Shown here: positions 34,805-43,526 of the stretch, one piece after another
How positions within the stretch are numbered: the first letter of the stretch is position 1
Layout of the letters: every line of letters begins with the position of its first letter
From: QHCA01 sp003244095
GTDB lineage: Bacteria; Actinomycetota; Actinomycetes; Mycobacteriales; QHCA01
NCBI GenBank assembly: GCA_038329965.1
Contig: JBBQNN010000013.1
Coordinates: 5,731-69,730, forward strand
Length of the DNA stretch: 64,000 nucleotides
Direction: 5' to 3'
Notes under the pieces: generated by a model
The model's input: the letters and a program-made list of their open reading frames with translations, nothing else
What the model was told of the DNA's origin: nothing
Database searches by the model: none
Program-made: the position numbers and the translations under genes

Positions 34805-36171
34805 CTGTCTCCTATTCGGATCGGTCGGTCCTCGTCGCGGGGGCGGGCGTCGCCGGTGCCGCCGTCGCGGAGGTGCTGCTCCGGCTCGGTGCCCGGGTCA
34901 CCGTGACCGACCGGGCGCTCTCTGCCCGCACCGAGGCGCTCTCCGCGCTTGGCGCGAAGGTGACGGTCGGGCTGGCGGCGCTGCCGGCCGGCATCGACCA
35001 GGTGGTCACCTCACCGGGTTGGCGGCCCGACAACCCGCTGCTGCGGGACGCGGCCGCCCGGGGGGTCGAGGTGATCGGCGAGATCGAGCTGGCCTGGCGG
35101 CTGCGGTCGTCCCCCGTCTCCGGCCGGCCGGCCGCCCCCTGGCTGGCGATCACGGGTACGAACGGCAAGACCACCACCGTCGAGATGCTCGCCGGGATGC
35201 TGCGCGCGGCGGGCCTGCGTGCGGTCGCCGCCGGCAATGTCGGGCGTCCGCTGGTCGGGGCGGTGGTGGGCCTCGAGCCCTACGACGTGCTGGCCGTCGA
35301 GCTGTCCTCCTTCCAGTTGTACTGGACGTCGACCGTCGCGCCGGCGGCGGCGACCATCCTCAACCTCGCGCCGGACCATCTCGACTGGCACGGCTCGCTG
35401 GCGGCCTACGCGGCCGCCAAGGCCAAGATCTGGGCCCCTGGTACGTTCGCCGTCCGCAACGCCGACGACGCCTGGTCGGTCCGGCTCTCCGGTGACCTCC
35501 CTGGCGCCGCCTACACGCTGGGCGAGCCGGCCGACGGCCAACTCGGCGTGGTCGACGGCACGCTGGTCGACCGGGCGTTCGGCCACGGGGCGTTCGCCAC
35601 GGTTGCCGGCCTGCCCGTGACCGGTCCGCACAACGTCGCCAACGCCCTGGCCGCCGCCGCGCTGGCCTTCGCCTACGACGTGCCGCCGAGTGCCGTTTCC
35701 GCCGGACTGGCCGGATTCGAGGCCGGCCCGCACCGCAACACCCGGATCGGAGCCGTCGACGGCATCACCTACGTCGACGACAGCAAGGCCACCAACCCGC
35801 ACGCGGCCGCCGCGTCCCTGGTTGCCTACGACCGGGTGGTGTGGGTCGCCGGCGGCCTGCTCAAGGGCGCCGACGTCGATGACCTCGTCGCCGAGGTCGC
35901 CGGGCGGCTGGCCGGCGTCGTGCTCATGGGCGCCGACCGGGCGGTGATTGCCCGGGCTCTCGCGCGACACGCCCCCGACGTCCCCGTGGTGGAGGTCGGC
36001 AGGACCGACGATGGAGCCATGGCAGACGTCGTAGCGGTTGCGAGCCGGCTGGCCCGGCCCGGCGACGTCGTGCTGCTCGCACCCGCCGCGGCGTCGATGG
36101 ACATGTTCTCCGACTACGCGGCACGTGGCGCGGCGTTCGTCCAGGCCGTCCGCGCCCTGGGGGAGGCGTGA
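34801..36171 (+). CDS. murD: UDP-MurNAc-L-Ala:D-Glu ligase MurD
   Basis: 456 residues from ATG 34801 (ATGA overlap with mraY). N-terminal Rossmann-like UDP-binding domain (VLVAGAGVAGAAVAEVL), ATP loop AITGTNGKTTTVEMLA, NLAPDHLDWHGS and the C-terminal ligase domain with DDSKATNPHAA. Adds D-glutamate to UDP-MurNAc-L-Ala. The frame stays open upstream through mraY, but that part is shadow. ftsW follows in GTGA overlap. Confidence 0.96.
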   Translation: MTVSYSDRSVLVAGAGVAGAAVAEVLLRLGARVTVTDRALSARTEALSALGAKVTVGLAALPAGIDQVVTSPGWRPDNPLLRDAAARGVEVIGEIELAWRLRSSPVSGRPAAPWLAITGTNGKTTTVEMLAGMLRAAGLRAVAAGNVGRPLVGAVVGLEPYDVLAVELSSFQLYWTSTVAPAAATILNLAPDHLDWHGSLAAYAAAKAKIWAPGTFAVRNADDAWSVRLSGDLPGAAYTLGEPADGQLGVVDGTLVDRAFGHGAFATVAGLPVTGPHNVANALAAAALAFAYDVPPSAVSAGLAGFEAGPHRNTRIGAVDGITYVDDSKATNPHAAAASLVAYDRVVWVAGGLLKGADVDDLVAEVAGRLAGVVLMGADRAVIARALARHAPDVPVVEVGRTDDGAMADVVAVASRLARPGDVVLLAPAAASMDMFSDYAARGAAFVQAVRALGEA

Positions 36172-37469
36172 GTGCGCCGACCACCGTGCCACGCCCGGGC
36201 CAGACCGACCCGAGCGGCCGGCGCGGCGGTGCCCGACCGGCCAATCCGCGCTGGCTCGACCGGCCGCTGGCGTCGTACTACCTGCTGCTGGGCAGCGCCG
36301 GCCTGCTGCTGCTGCTCGGGCTGGTCATGGTGCTGTCCGCGTCGAGCGTCAAGTCCTACGTCTCGACCGGCACGCCGTACGACATCTTCCGCCGTCAACT
36401 GGTCTGGGTGGCACTCGGCCTGCCCGCGCTCTGGCTAGGTCTGCGGCTGCGCGTGCGCACCTACCGGATGCTGGCCTACCCGACGCTGTTGCTCTCCGTC
36501 GCGATGATGCTGCTGGTCCTCGTACCCGGGATCGGTGTCACCGTCCGCGGCTCGACCCGCTGGCTCGACCTGGGCCCGCTGTGGCTGCAGCCCTCCGAGC
36601 TGGCCAAGCTCGGCCTCGCGCTGTGGGGTGCGGACCTGCTGGTGCGCAAGCGGCCGCTGCTCACCCGGTGGAAGCACCTGGTGGTGCCGCTGCTGCCGGT
36701 GGCCACGCTGGAGTTCGTGCTCGTCATGCTCGAGCCCGACCTCGGCACCACGCTGTGCCTGATCACGGTGGTGCTGTCCCTGCTGTTCTTCCTCGGCGCC
36801 CCGCTGCGGATGTTCGGACTGCTGTGCGCCGTCCTGGCGGGGCTGGTCGCGGTCGTGATCGCGGTCGAGCCCTACCGGATGGCGCGCGTGACGTCCTTCC
36901 TGCACCCCTTCGACGACCCGCAGCACACCGGTTTCCAGGCCGTGCAGGGCATCTATTCGCTGTCCTCGGGCGGCTGGTGGGGGGTCGGCCTCGGTGGCAG
37001 CAGCGGCAAGTGGAACGTGCCGAACGCCTACACCGACTACATCTTCGCCATCATCGGCGAGGAGCTTGGCCTGATGGGTGCCCTCGTCGTCCTGGCGCTG
37101 TTCGCCGTCTTCGCCTACGCCGGACTGCGCATCGCGCGGCGCACCGCCGACCCGTTCGCCCGGCTGGTGGCCGGATCGGTGATGGCGTGGCTGATCGGGC
37201 AGTCCATCATCAACGTCGGCTACGTGGTCGGCCTGCTGCCGGTCACCGGCATCCCGCTGCCGCTGATCTCCTTCGGCGGAACGTCGCTCGTCCTGACCAT
37301 GTTCGTGGTGGGGATGCTGGCGTCCTTCGCGCGGGCCGAGCCACGAGCCGCCGCGGCGATCGCCGCCCGCGGCCCGACCACGTGGTCGCGGCTGCTGCGG
37401 CTGCCCGCACCGGAGGCCCCGCCAGCGAGGACACCCAAGCAGCGCACCCCCCCGCCGCGCCGCCGATGA
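36168..37469 (+). CDS. ftsW: Peptidoglycan glycosyltransferase FtsW
   Basis: 433 residues with about ten membrane helices; SEDS family. Signatures include GSTRWLDLGPLWLQPSELAK (seen as STRWLDLG and QPSELAKL), EPDLGTTLC, FQAVQGIYSLSSGGWWG region and the C-terminal IPLPLISFGGTSL. Polymerises lipid II at the septum with FtsI. The N-terminal 35 and C-terminal 50 residues are cytoplasmic and Pro/Arg-rich, as usual in actinobacteria. GTGA and ATGA overlaps join murD and murG. Confidence 0.95.
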   Translation: MSAPTTVPRPGQTDPSGRRGGARPANPRWLDRPLASYYLLLGSAGLLLLLGLVMVLSASSVKSYVSTGTPYDIFRRQLVWVALGLPALWLGLRLRVRTYRMLAYPTLLLSVAMMLLVLVPGIGVTVRGSTRWLDLGPLWLQPSELAKLGLALWGADLLVRKRPLLTRWKHLVVPLLPVATLEFVLVMLEPDLGTTLCLITVVLSLLFFLGAPLRMFGLLCAVLAGLVAVVIAVEPYRMARVTSFLHPFDDPQHTGFQAVQGIYSLSSGGWWGVGLGGSSGKWNVPNAYTDYIFAIIGEELGLMGALVVLALFAVFAYAGLRIARRTADPFARLVAGSVMAWLIGQSIINVGYVVGLLPVTGIPLPLISFGGTSLVLTMFVVGMLASFARAEPRAAAAIAARGPTTWSRLLRLPAPEAPPARTPKQRTPPPRRR

Positions 37470-38557
37470 CCTCCTTGCGTTCGGTCGTGCTGGCCGGGGG
37501 AGGGTCGGCCGGCGACATCGAGCCCGCCCTGGCCCTCGCCGACGCGCTGCGCCGGATCGATCCGGACGTGCGGATCACTGCGCTGGGCACGGCCCGTGGC
37601 CTCGAGGCCCGGCTGGTGCCGGCCCGGGGCTACGACCTGCGGCTGGTTCCTGCCGTGCCGTTGCCCCGGCGGCCCACCCTCGACCTGCTGCGCCTGCCCG
37701 GCAGGGTGCGCGGCGCGGTCCGGTCCGTCCGGGCCGTGCTCGACGAGGTCGAAGCGGACGTGGTCGTGGGCTTCGGCGGGTACGTCGCGCTGCCCGCCTA
37801 TCTCGCGGCCCGGCGACGGCGCACGCCGATCGTCGTCAACGAGATCAACCAGCGCCCGGGGCTGGCCAACCGGATCGGCGCCCGGCTCACCGCTTTCGTC
37901 GCGCTTGGTGCCGAGTCGATCCCGTTGCCGCACGGCCGCTTCGTGGGGATGCCGTTGCGCACGGCGATCAGCGGCCTCGACCGCGTCGCCAACCGGGACC
38001 AGGCCCGCGCGGAGCTGGGCCTGGCCGCGGACGGGACGTGCCTGCTGGTCAGCGGAGGCTCGCAGGGTGCCCGGTCGCTGAACCTCGCCGCGTCCGGCGC
38101 CTCGGTCGACCTCGGCGCGGCCGGCGTGCAGGTCCTGCACGTCAGCGGGCCGAAGAACACCGTCGAGGTCACCGCCGTCCCGGGCGGGCCGCCCTACGTG
38201 GTCCTGCCGTACGTCGACCGGATGGAGTTGGCCTACGCCGCGGCGGACTTGGCCCTCTGCCGGGCCGGGGCCATGACCGTGGCCGAGCTGACCGCGGTGG
38301 GCCTGCCCGCGGCCTACGTCCCTCTGCCGCACGGCAACGGCGAGCAGCGGCTCAACGCCCTGCCCGTCGTCAACGCCGGTGGCGGGCTGCTGGTCGACGA
38401 CGCCGACCTCAGCCCGGCGTGGATCCGTGACACGCTGCTGCCCGTGCTGACCGACGACGCGGCCCTCGGCCGGATGACCAAGGCGGCCGCCCTCGCCGGG
38501 CGGCGCGACGGTGACACGGCACTGGCCGAGCTGGTCCGAGAGGCGACCGGCCGGTGA
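37466..38557 (+). CDS. murG: UDP-GlcNAc:undecaprenyl-PP-MurNAc-pentapeptide transferase MurG (atypical)
   Basis: 363 residues, GT28 fold, in the standard slot between ftsW and murC (ATGA and GTGA overlaps). It converts lipid I to lipid II at the inner membrane face. Motifs: GGGSAGDIEPALALADAL, VVGFGGYVALPAY, VNEINQRPGLANR, SGGSQGARSLN, LCRAGAMTVAEL, PHGNGEQRLNA. Two normally conserved His are replaced: the His of the GGxxGHxxP loop is Asp17 and the His of the HExN motif is Asn125; the nearby Glu126 and Asn, Ser and Arg residues of the other motifs are kept. As the only murG in the cluster it is probably functional but altered. Confidence 0.9.
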   Translation: MTSLRSVVLAGGGSAGDIEPALALADALRRIDPDVRITALGTARGLEARLVPARGYDLRLVPAVPLPRRPTLDLLRLPGRVRGAVRSVRAVLDEVEADVVVGFGGYVALPAYLAARRRRTPIVVNEINQRPGLANRIGARLTAFVALGAESIPLPHGRFVGMPLRTAISGLDRVANRDQARAELGLAADGTCLLVSGGSQGARSLNLAASGASVDLGAAGVQVLHVSGPKNTVEVTAVPGGPPYVVLPYVDRMELAYAAADLALCRAGAMTVAELTAVGLPAAYVPLPHGNGEQRLNALPVVNAGGGLLVDDADLSPAWIRDTLLPVLTDDAALGRMTKAAALAGRRDGDTALAELVREATGR

Positions 38558-39975
38558 GCGTACGGCCGGCGGGACAGCCGACGACCGCCGAGGACCTCGG
38601 CCGGGTGCACCTCGTGGGCATCGGCGGCGCGGGGATGAGCGGCATCGCCCGGATCCTGCTGGCCCGCGGCGTCCCCGTCTCGGGCAGCGACGCCCGCGAG
38701 TCGACCACGCTCAGCGCGCTGCGTGCTCTCGGCGCGACCGCGTGGGTGGGGCACGCCGCCGACCAGGTCGGTGCCGCCGACACCGTCGTCGTCTCCTCGG
38801 CCATCCGGGAGGTCAATCCCGAGCTGGCCGAGGCCCGCCGCCGCGGCCTGCGGGTGCTCCCCAGGGCCGCTGCCCTGGCCGCCCTGATGGCCGGCCGCCG
38901 GGGGGTCGCCGTGGCGGGTACGCACGGCAAGACCACCACGACCTCGATGCTGACCGTCGCCCTGCAGCACTGCGGGGCCGACCCCTCCTTCGCCATCGGC
39001 GGCGACCTCAACGACGCGGGCTCCAACGCCCACCACGGGACCGGTGCGCTGTTCGTCGCGGAGGCCGACGAGAGCGACGGGTCGTTCCTCCTGCTGTCGC
39101 CGGTGGCGGCCGTCGTGACCAACGTCGAGGCCGACCACCTCGACTTCCACGGGACGGTCGAGGCCTATGTCGCGGCCTTCGAGGAGTTCGCCGGCCGGCT
39201 GGGGCCGGCGGGTTTCCTCGTCGGGTGTGCCGACGATCCTGGCTCCGCCGCCCTGGTAGCGCACGCCAGGGGTCTCGCCGTGCCGAGCTACACCTACGGC
39301 ACGGCGGCCTCCGCCGACCTGCGCCTGGAAGAGGTCGTCACCCGGCCCAGCGGCACCTCCTACCGGGCCGTGCTCGACCGGTCGGTCATCGGCGACGTGC
39401 GGCTCGCCGTGCCCGGCCGGCACCTGGCGCTCAACTCCGCCGCGGCCCTGTTGACCGGCATCCGGCTCGGCCAGCCGGCCGGCCTGCTGATCGAGGGCCT
39501 CGCCGCCTACACCGGCGTGCGGCGGCGGTTCGAGTTCAAGGGCTCGGCCGGGGGAGTGCGGGTGTTCGACGACTATGCGCACCACCCGACCGAGGTGGCC
39601 GCCCAGCTGCGGACGGCTCGTGTCGTCGCGGGGGGAGGGCGGCTGATCGTGGCGTTCCAGCCGCACCTCTACAGCCGTACGCAGGCCTTCGCGCGGGAGT
39701 TCGGGGTGGCGCTCGGGCTGGCCGACGAGGTCGTGGTGATGGACGTGTACGGCGCCCGCGAGGACCCGGTGCCCGGCGTGACCGGGTCGTTGGTCGCCGC
39801 CCACGTGCCGCTGCCACCGGCGCGGGTGCAGGTGCAGCCGTCCTGGTCGGCGGTGGCCGGCGACGTGGCCGGCCGCGCCCGGCCGGGCGATCTCGTCGTG
39901 ACCATGGGCGCGGGCGACGTGACCATGATCGGGCCCGAGGTGCTCGACCTGCTCGATGCGCGGACCTCGTCGTGA
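38554..39975 (+). CDS. murC: UDP-MurNAc:L-Ala ligase MurC
   Basis: 473 residues. N-terminal GIGGAGMSGIARILLARG, ATP loop GTHGKTTTTSMLT, EADESDGSFL, the NVEADHLDFHG segment and C-terminal DDYAHHPTEVAAQL, FQPHLYSRT. Adds L-Ala to UDP-MurNAc. GTGA overlap with murG. Its stop lies in the first copy of a 23-bp tandem duplication that separates it from ftsQ. Confidence 0.96.
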   Translation: MSVRPAGQPTTAEDLGRVHLVGIGGAGMSGIARILLARGVPVSGSDARESTTLSALRALGATAWVGHAADQVGAADTVVVSSAIREVNPELAEARRRGLRVLPRAAALAALMAGRRGVAVAGTHGKTTTTSMLTVALQHCGADPSFAIGGDLNDAGSNAHHGTGALFVAEADESDGSFLLLSPVAAVVTNVEADHLDFHGTVEAYVAAFEEFAGRLGPAGFLVGCADDPGSAALVAHARGLAVPSYTYGTAASADLRLEEVVTRPSGTSYRAVLDRSVIGDVRLAVPGRHLALNSAAALLTGIRLGQPAGLLIEGLAAYTGVRRRFEFKGSAGGVRVFDDYAHHPTEVAAQLRTARVVAGGGRLIVAFQPHLYSRTQAFAREFGVALGLADEVVVMDVYGAREDPVPGVTGSLVAAHVPLPPARVQVQPSWSAVAGDVAGRARPGDLVVTMGAGDVTMIGPEVLDLLDARTSS

Positions 39976-40008
39976 CCACGACACTGACCTCGTCGTGACC
40001 ACGACACT
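39963..40008 (+). repeat. 23-bp tandem duplication at the murC/ftsQ junction
   Basis: Two identical 23-bp units (39963-39985 and 39986-40008) each carry CGTCGTGACC, i.e. a GTG start in GTGA context. The first GTG overlaps the murC stop; the second begins ftsQ. As 23 is not a multiple of three, the first start reads into a short ORF ending at the second. Confidence 0.9.
39972..39998 (+). other. Relay mini-ORF between murC and ftsQ (VTTTLTSS)
   Basis: Eight codons. GTG 39972 overlaps the murC TGA (GTGA) and the TGA 39996-39998 overlaps the ftsQ GTG at 39995 (GTGA). Its first five codons repeat the first codons of FtsQ (VTTTLT), showing origin by duplication of the ftsQ start. Confidence 0.5.
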
Positions 40009-40726
40009 GACCGCGTCGTCGGCGCGCCGGTTCCGGGCGGCCGCCCGGCGGCGCCGTTGGCGCAGCGGCCGGCTGGTCATCGTTGTCCTCCTCGTGATCA
40101 CCCTGGTCGGTGGCGCTGCCTATGTCGCGGTCGGCACCGATCTGCTCTCGGTGCGGACGGTCCGCGTGACCGGCAACCACGCCGTGTCCGCGCCGGCGGT
40201 GCTGGCCGCCGCACAGGTGCCGGTCGGCACGCCGATGGTGCTGCTCGACCCGGCGCCGATCCGGCAGAGGGTGCTCGCCGCCCTGCCCGATGTCGCCTCC
40301 GTCGACGTGGTGCGGTCGTGGCCGACGTCGGTGCGGCTCGTAGTCAGGGAACGGGTGGCGGTGGCCGTCGTCGCTCGGGCCGGCCGGTTCGTCCTCCTCG
40401 ATGCGTCGGGGGTGCTGTTCCGGACCGTCGCGACCGCCCCGGCCGGCGCCGGAGTCATCGAGGTGGCCAGGCCGGGCCCGGCGGACCCGGCGACGGTGGC
40501 CGCGCTGGCGGTTCTGCGTACGCTGCCGGCCGATCTCCGAGCCATTCTCGACGTGGTCGCCGCTCCGACCGCCGAGCAGGTGACCCTGCGGCTGCACGGT
40601 GGCCGCGACGTGCTGTGGGGCGATGCCCACGACGGCGCCCCCAAAGTGGCGGTCGTGCGGGTGCTGTTGCGGCGCAGCGGCCGCCACATCGACGTCAGCT
40701 CACCCGGCCTGGTGACGATCCGCTGA
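39995..40726 (+). CDS. ftsQ: Cell division protein FtsQ
   Basis: 243-residue bitopic protein: Arg-rich cytoplasmic tail (ARRFRAAARRRRWRSGR), one membrane helix (LVIVVLLVITLVGGAAYVAV), a POTRA domain (LSVRTVRVTGNHAVSAPAVL through VRSWPTSVRLVVRERVAVAVV) and a C-terminal FtsQ beta domain. Scaffold of the divisome linking FtsL/FtsB. GTG 39995 is chosen because it is the second copy of the duplicated start and joins a mini-ORF by GTGA; an in-frame ATG at 39956 inside murC is the alternative. Confidence 0.92.
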   Translation: MTTTLTASSARRFRAAARRRRWRSGRLVIVVLLVITLVGGAAYVAVGTDLLSVRTVRVTGNHAVSAPAVLAAAQVPVGTPMVLLDPAPIRQRVLAALPDVASVDVVRSWPTSVRLVVRERVAVAVVARAGRFVLLDASGVLFRTVATAPAGAGVIEVARPGPADPATVAALAVLRTLPADLRAILDVVAAPTAEQVTLRLHGGRDVLWGDAHDGAPKVAVVRVLLRRSGRHIDVSSPGLVTIR

Positions 40727-40937
40727 TCACGCCGGCGGCGTTGGGCGCGCGGGCGCACTCCGTCTTTCTGCAGGGCTTTTCTGACACGCCGCCGACGTTC
40801 TTGACCTCCTTGCGGGCCGCACATAGCGTCCAGCAAGTCGGCCTAGGTTGACATAACTATAAGGCTCTACCTGAGGGTGAGGGTCCGCCGAACCCCACCC
40901 GCCACTCACGATCCACCTCTAGGAAAGGTCCCTCCGA
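40727..40937 (+). promoter_or_regulatory. ftsZ upstream promoter region
   Basis: A 211-bp gap with no gene. TTGACA (40848-40853) and TATAAG (40858-40863) sit in an AT-rich island (TAGGTTGACATAACTATAAG) that resembles the conserved TTGACATAAC element before ftsZ in many actinobacteria; which hexamers serve as -10 and -35 is unclear. A second TTGACC lies at 40801. The ftsZ ribosome site AGGAAAGG follows at about 40920. Confidence 0.55.
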
Positions 40938-42077
40938 ATGACTCCTCCGCACAACTATCTCGCGGTGATCAAGGTCGTCGGAATCGGCGGCGGCGGCGTC
41001 AACGCCGTCAACCGGATGATCGAGGTGGGGCTCAAGGGCGTCGAGTTCATCGCGATCAACACCGACGCGCAGGCGCTGTTGATGAGCGATGCCGACGTCA
41101 AGCTCGACATCGGCAGGGAGCTCACCCGGGGGCTCGGTGCGGGCGCCAATCCCGACGTCGGCAAGCAGGCGGCCGAGGACCACCGCGACGAGATCGAAGA
41201 GGTACTCAAGGGCGCCGACATGGTCTTCGTGACCGCGGGTGAGGGTGGCGGCACGGGCACCGGCGGTGCGCCGATCGTGGCATCCATGGCGCGTAAGCTC
41301 GGCGCGCTCACCATCGGTGTGGTCACCCGACCGTTCTCCTTCGAGGGCAAGAGGCGGGCCGCCCAGGCCGAGCTCGGCATAGAGAATCTCCGCGACGAGT
41401 GCGACACCCTGATCGTCATCCCCAACGACCGCCTGCTGCAGATCGGCGACAAGCACGTCAGCGTCATGGACGCCTTCAAGACCGCCGACCAGGTGCTGCT
41501 GTCCGGCGTGCAGGGCATCACCGACCTGATCACGACCCCGGGCCTGATCAACCTCGACTTCGCCGATGTCAAGTCGGTGATGTCCGGTGCCGGCTCGGCG
41601 CTGATGGGCATCGGCAGCGCCCGCGGCGCCGACCGGGCCGTCTCGGCCGCCGAGAGCGCGATCGCCAGCCCCCTGCTGGAGGCGTCGATGGAGGGCGCGC
41701 ACGGCGTGCTGCTGTCGATCTCCGGAGGGTCGGACCTCGGCCTGTTCGAGATCAACGAGGCCGCCTCGTTGGTGGCCGACGCCGCGCATCCCGACGCCAA
41801 CATCATCTTCGGTGCCGTCATCGACGACGCGCTGGGTGACGAGGTCAGGGTGACCGTCATCGCCGCCGGCTTCGACGGCGGGTCGCCGTCGTACAAGAAG
41901 GCCGAACCGCGCCGCACCCAGGTGACCGTCGACCCACCCCGGCAGCCGCAGAACGGCAGCCGGTCGGACCCCGTCGAGGTGGGCCAGATGGCGCAGGCCG
42001 GTAGTCGGCCGGCCGAACGTCCGCGCCGTACGGTCGTCTTCGACGACGACCTCGACGTGCCCGACTTCCTGAAGTAG
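40938..42077 (+). CDS. ftsZ: Cell division protein FtsZ
   Basis: 379 residues. Tubulin-like GTPase with GIGGGGVNAVNRM, the GTP-binding tubulin signature GGGTGTGGAP, the T7 loop NLDFADVKSVM carrying the catalytic Asp, and the conserved actinobacterial C-terminal peptide VVFDDDLDVPDFLK that binds SepF and FtsW. The variable linker (residues about 315-355) is short. Own promoter upstream; pgeF starts 3 bp after its stop. Confidence 0.98.
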   Translation: MTPPHNYLAVIKVVGIGGGGVNAVNRMIEVGLKGVEFIAINTDAQALLMSDADVKLDIGRELTRGLGAGANPDVGKQAAEDHRDEIEEVLKGADMVFVTAGEGGGTGTGGAPIVASMARKLGALTIGVVTRPFSFEGKRRAAQAELGIENLRDECDTLIVIPNDRLLQIGDKHVSVMDAFKTADQVLLSGVQGITDLITTPGLINLDFADVKSVMSGAGSALMGIGSARGADRAVSAAESAIASPLLEASMEGAHGVLLSISGGSDLGLFEINEAASLVADAAHPDANIIFGAVIDDALGDEVRVTVIAAGFDGGSPSYKKAEPRRTQVTVDPPRQPQNGSRSDPVEVGQMAQAGSRPAERPRRTVVFDDDLDVPDFLK

Positions 42078-42080
42078 GCG

Positions 42081-42785
42081 ATGCATCGGATCCGGCGGGT
42101 GATCACCACCCGGGTCGGTGGCGTCAGCGCGCCGCCGTACGACTCCTTCAACCTCGGCCGCGGGAGCGGTGACGAACCCGCAGCCGTGTCGGCCAACCGG
42201 GCCCGGCTGGCCGCGTCGTTGCGGCTGCCCGAGGACCGGCTGGTCTGGATGCGCCAGGTGCACGGCGCCACGGTGCACACGGTCGACGGGCCGCGGGCGG
42301 CGCCCTTGCCCCAGGGCGACGGCCTCGTCACCACCGAGCGCGGCCTGGCGCTGGTCGCGCTCGCCGCCGACTGCGTGCCCGTCTTGCTGGCCGACGCGAC
42401 TGCCGGCGTGGTGGGGGCCGCCCATGCTGGTCGGTCCGGTGCCGCGGCGGGGGTCGCCGTGGCCGCGGTGCACGCCATGATGGCGCTGGGCGCCGATCCG
42501 GCCGGCATCGACGTGCTGCTCGGCCCGGCAGTCTGCGGCCGCTGCTACGAGGTGCCCGCTGACCTGCAGGCCGAGGTCGAGGCCGCTCTACCGGGGAGTG
42601 CGACAACGACCAGCCGCGGCACGCCCGGCCTGGACCTGCGGGCCGGTCTGGCCCGCCAGCTGCAGGCGGCCGGCGTCGGCGCGGTCGTCGTCGATCCCGC
42701 CTGCACCGTGGAGGACACCCGGTTCTTCAGCCATCGCCGCGACGGCGTCACCGGCAGGTTCGCCGGGCTGGTATGGCTCGCGTGA
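42081..42785 (+). CDS. pgeF: Peptidoglycan editing factor PgeF (multicopper-type laccase domain, YfiH)
   Basis: 234 residues of the YfiH/YlmD family. Metal or active-site residues lie in MRQVHGATVHTVDG, ALAADCVPVLLAD and AAHAGRSG, with GPAVCGRCYEVP later. Family members remove misincorporated L-Ser from UDP-MurNAc precursors and show purine nucleosidase activity in vitro. The usual HAGWRG is HAGRSG here, a small deviation. Located right after ftsZ, as in most actinobacteria, and overlapping yggS. Confidence 0.88.
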   Translation: MHRIRRVITTRVGGVSAPPYDSFNLGRGSGDEPAAVSANRARLAASLRLPEDRLVWMRQVHGATVHTVDGPRAAPLPQGDGLVTTERGLALVALAADCVPVLLADATAGVVGAAHAGRSGAAAGVAVAAVHAMMALGADPAGIDVLLGPAVCGRCYEVPADLQAEVEAALPGSATTTSRGTPGLDLRAGLARQLQAAGVGAVVVDPACTVEDTRFFSHRRDGVTGRFAGLVWLA

Positions 42786-43477
42786 GCGATGGCCGGGTGC
42801 AACAGCTGGCAGCCAACCTGGCCGCCTTCGAGGCGCGCCTCATGGCGGCCTGCGCGGCGGCCGAGCGGCCCCGCTCCGAGATCACGGTGGTGGCGGTGAC
42901 CAAGACCTTCCCCGCATCCGACGTGGCGGCTCTAGTCACCCTGGGCGTCGGTGACTTCGGGGAGAACCGGGACGGCGAGGCCCGGGCCAAGGCAGCAGCC
43001 ATTCCGGGCGTGCGCTGGCACTTCGTCGGCCGGCTGCAGCGCAACAAGTGCCGCTCGGTCGCCACCTATGCCGATGCCGTGCACAGCGTCGACCGCATCG
43101 AGGTCGCCGACGCGCTCGCCCACGGTGCCGCCCGCGCCGGGCGACTCGTCGACGTACTCGTCCAGGCGAGTCTCGACGGTGACCCGGCCCGCGGCGGGGC
43201 ACTGCCTGCCGACATCCCGGGCATCGCCGAGGCCTGCGCCCGGGCCGAGTGCCTCCGGCTGTCCGGACTGATGGCGGTCGCTCCGATGGACGCCGACCCC
43301 GACGCGGCGTTCGCCCGGCTGGCCGAGATGGCGGCAGCGCTGGTCGCCGACCATCCGCGGGCCGACGCGATATCGGCCGGAATGAGCGGCGATCTCGAAC
43401 CTGCGGTTCGCCACGGCGCGACACACGTGCGTGTCGGTACGGCGTTGCTCGGCGGTAGAACGCCTCGTGGCAGGTAG
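42782..43477 (+). CDS. yggS: PLP homeostasis protein (YggS/PLPBP)
   Basis: About 231 residues, single-domain alanine-racemase-like barrel. The PLP lysine is in VAVTKTFPASDV, and GDFGENRDGEA, WHFVGRLQRNK, LSGLMAV and SAGMSGDLEPAVRHGATHVRVG are family motifs. It binds pyridoxal phosphate and buffers B6 and amino-acid pools without an enzymatic reaction. GTG 42782 gives the GTGA overlap with pgeF usual in this cluster; ATG 42773 in the same frame is an equal candidate. Confidence 0.92.
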   Translation: MSDGRVQQLAANLAAFEARLMAACAAAERPRSEITVVAVTKTFPASDVAALVTLGVGDFGENRDGEARAKAAAIPGVRWHFVGRLQRNKCRSVATYADAVHSVDRIEVADALAHGAARAGRLVDVLVQASLDGDPARGGALPADIPGIAEACARAECLRLSGLMAVAPMDADPDAAFARLAEMAAALVADHPRADAISAGMSGDLEPAVRHGATHVRVGTALLGGRTPRGR

Positions 43478-43526
43478 TGTCGCTGGCTAGGTAAGACAGC
43501 AGTCGCTCAACGAGGAAGGACGCCCG

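Noticed and set aside
39956..39994. ftsQ start at ATG 39956
   Set aside because: Possible, but it would overlap murC by 20 bases without a ribosome site, while the duplicated GTGA at 39995 matches the coupling style of the cluster.
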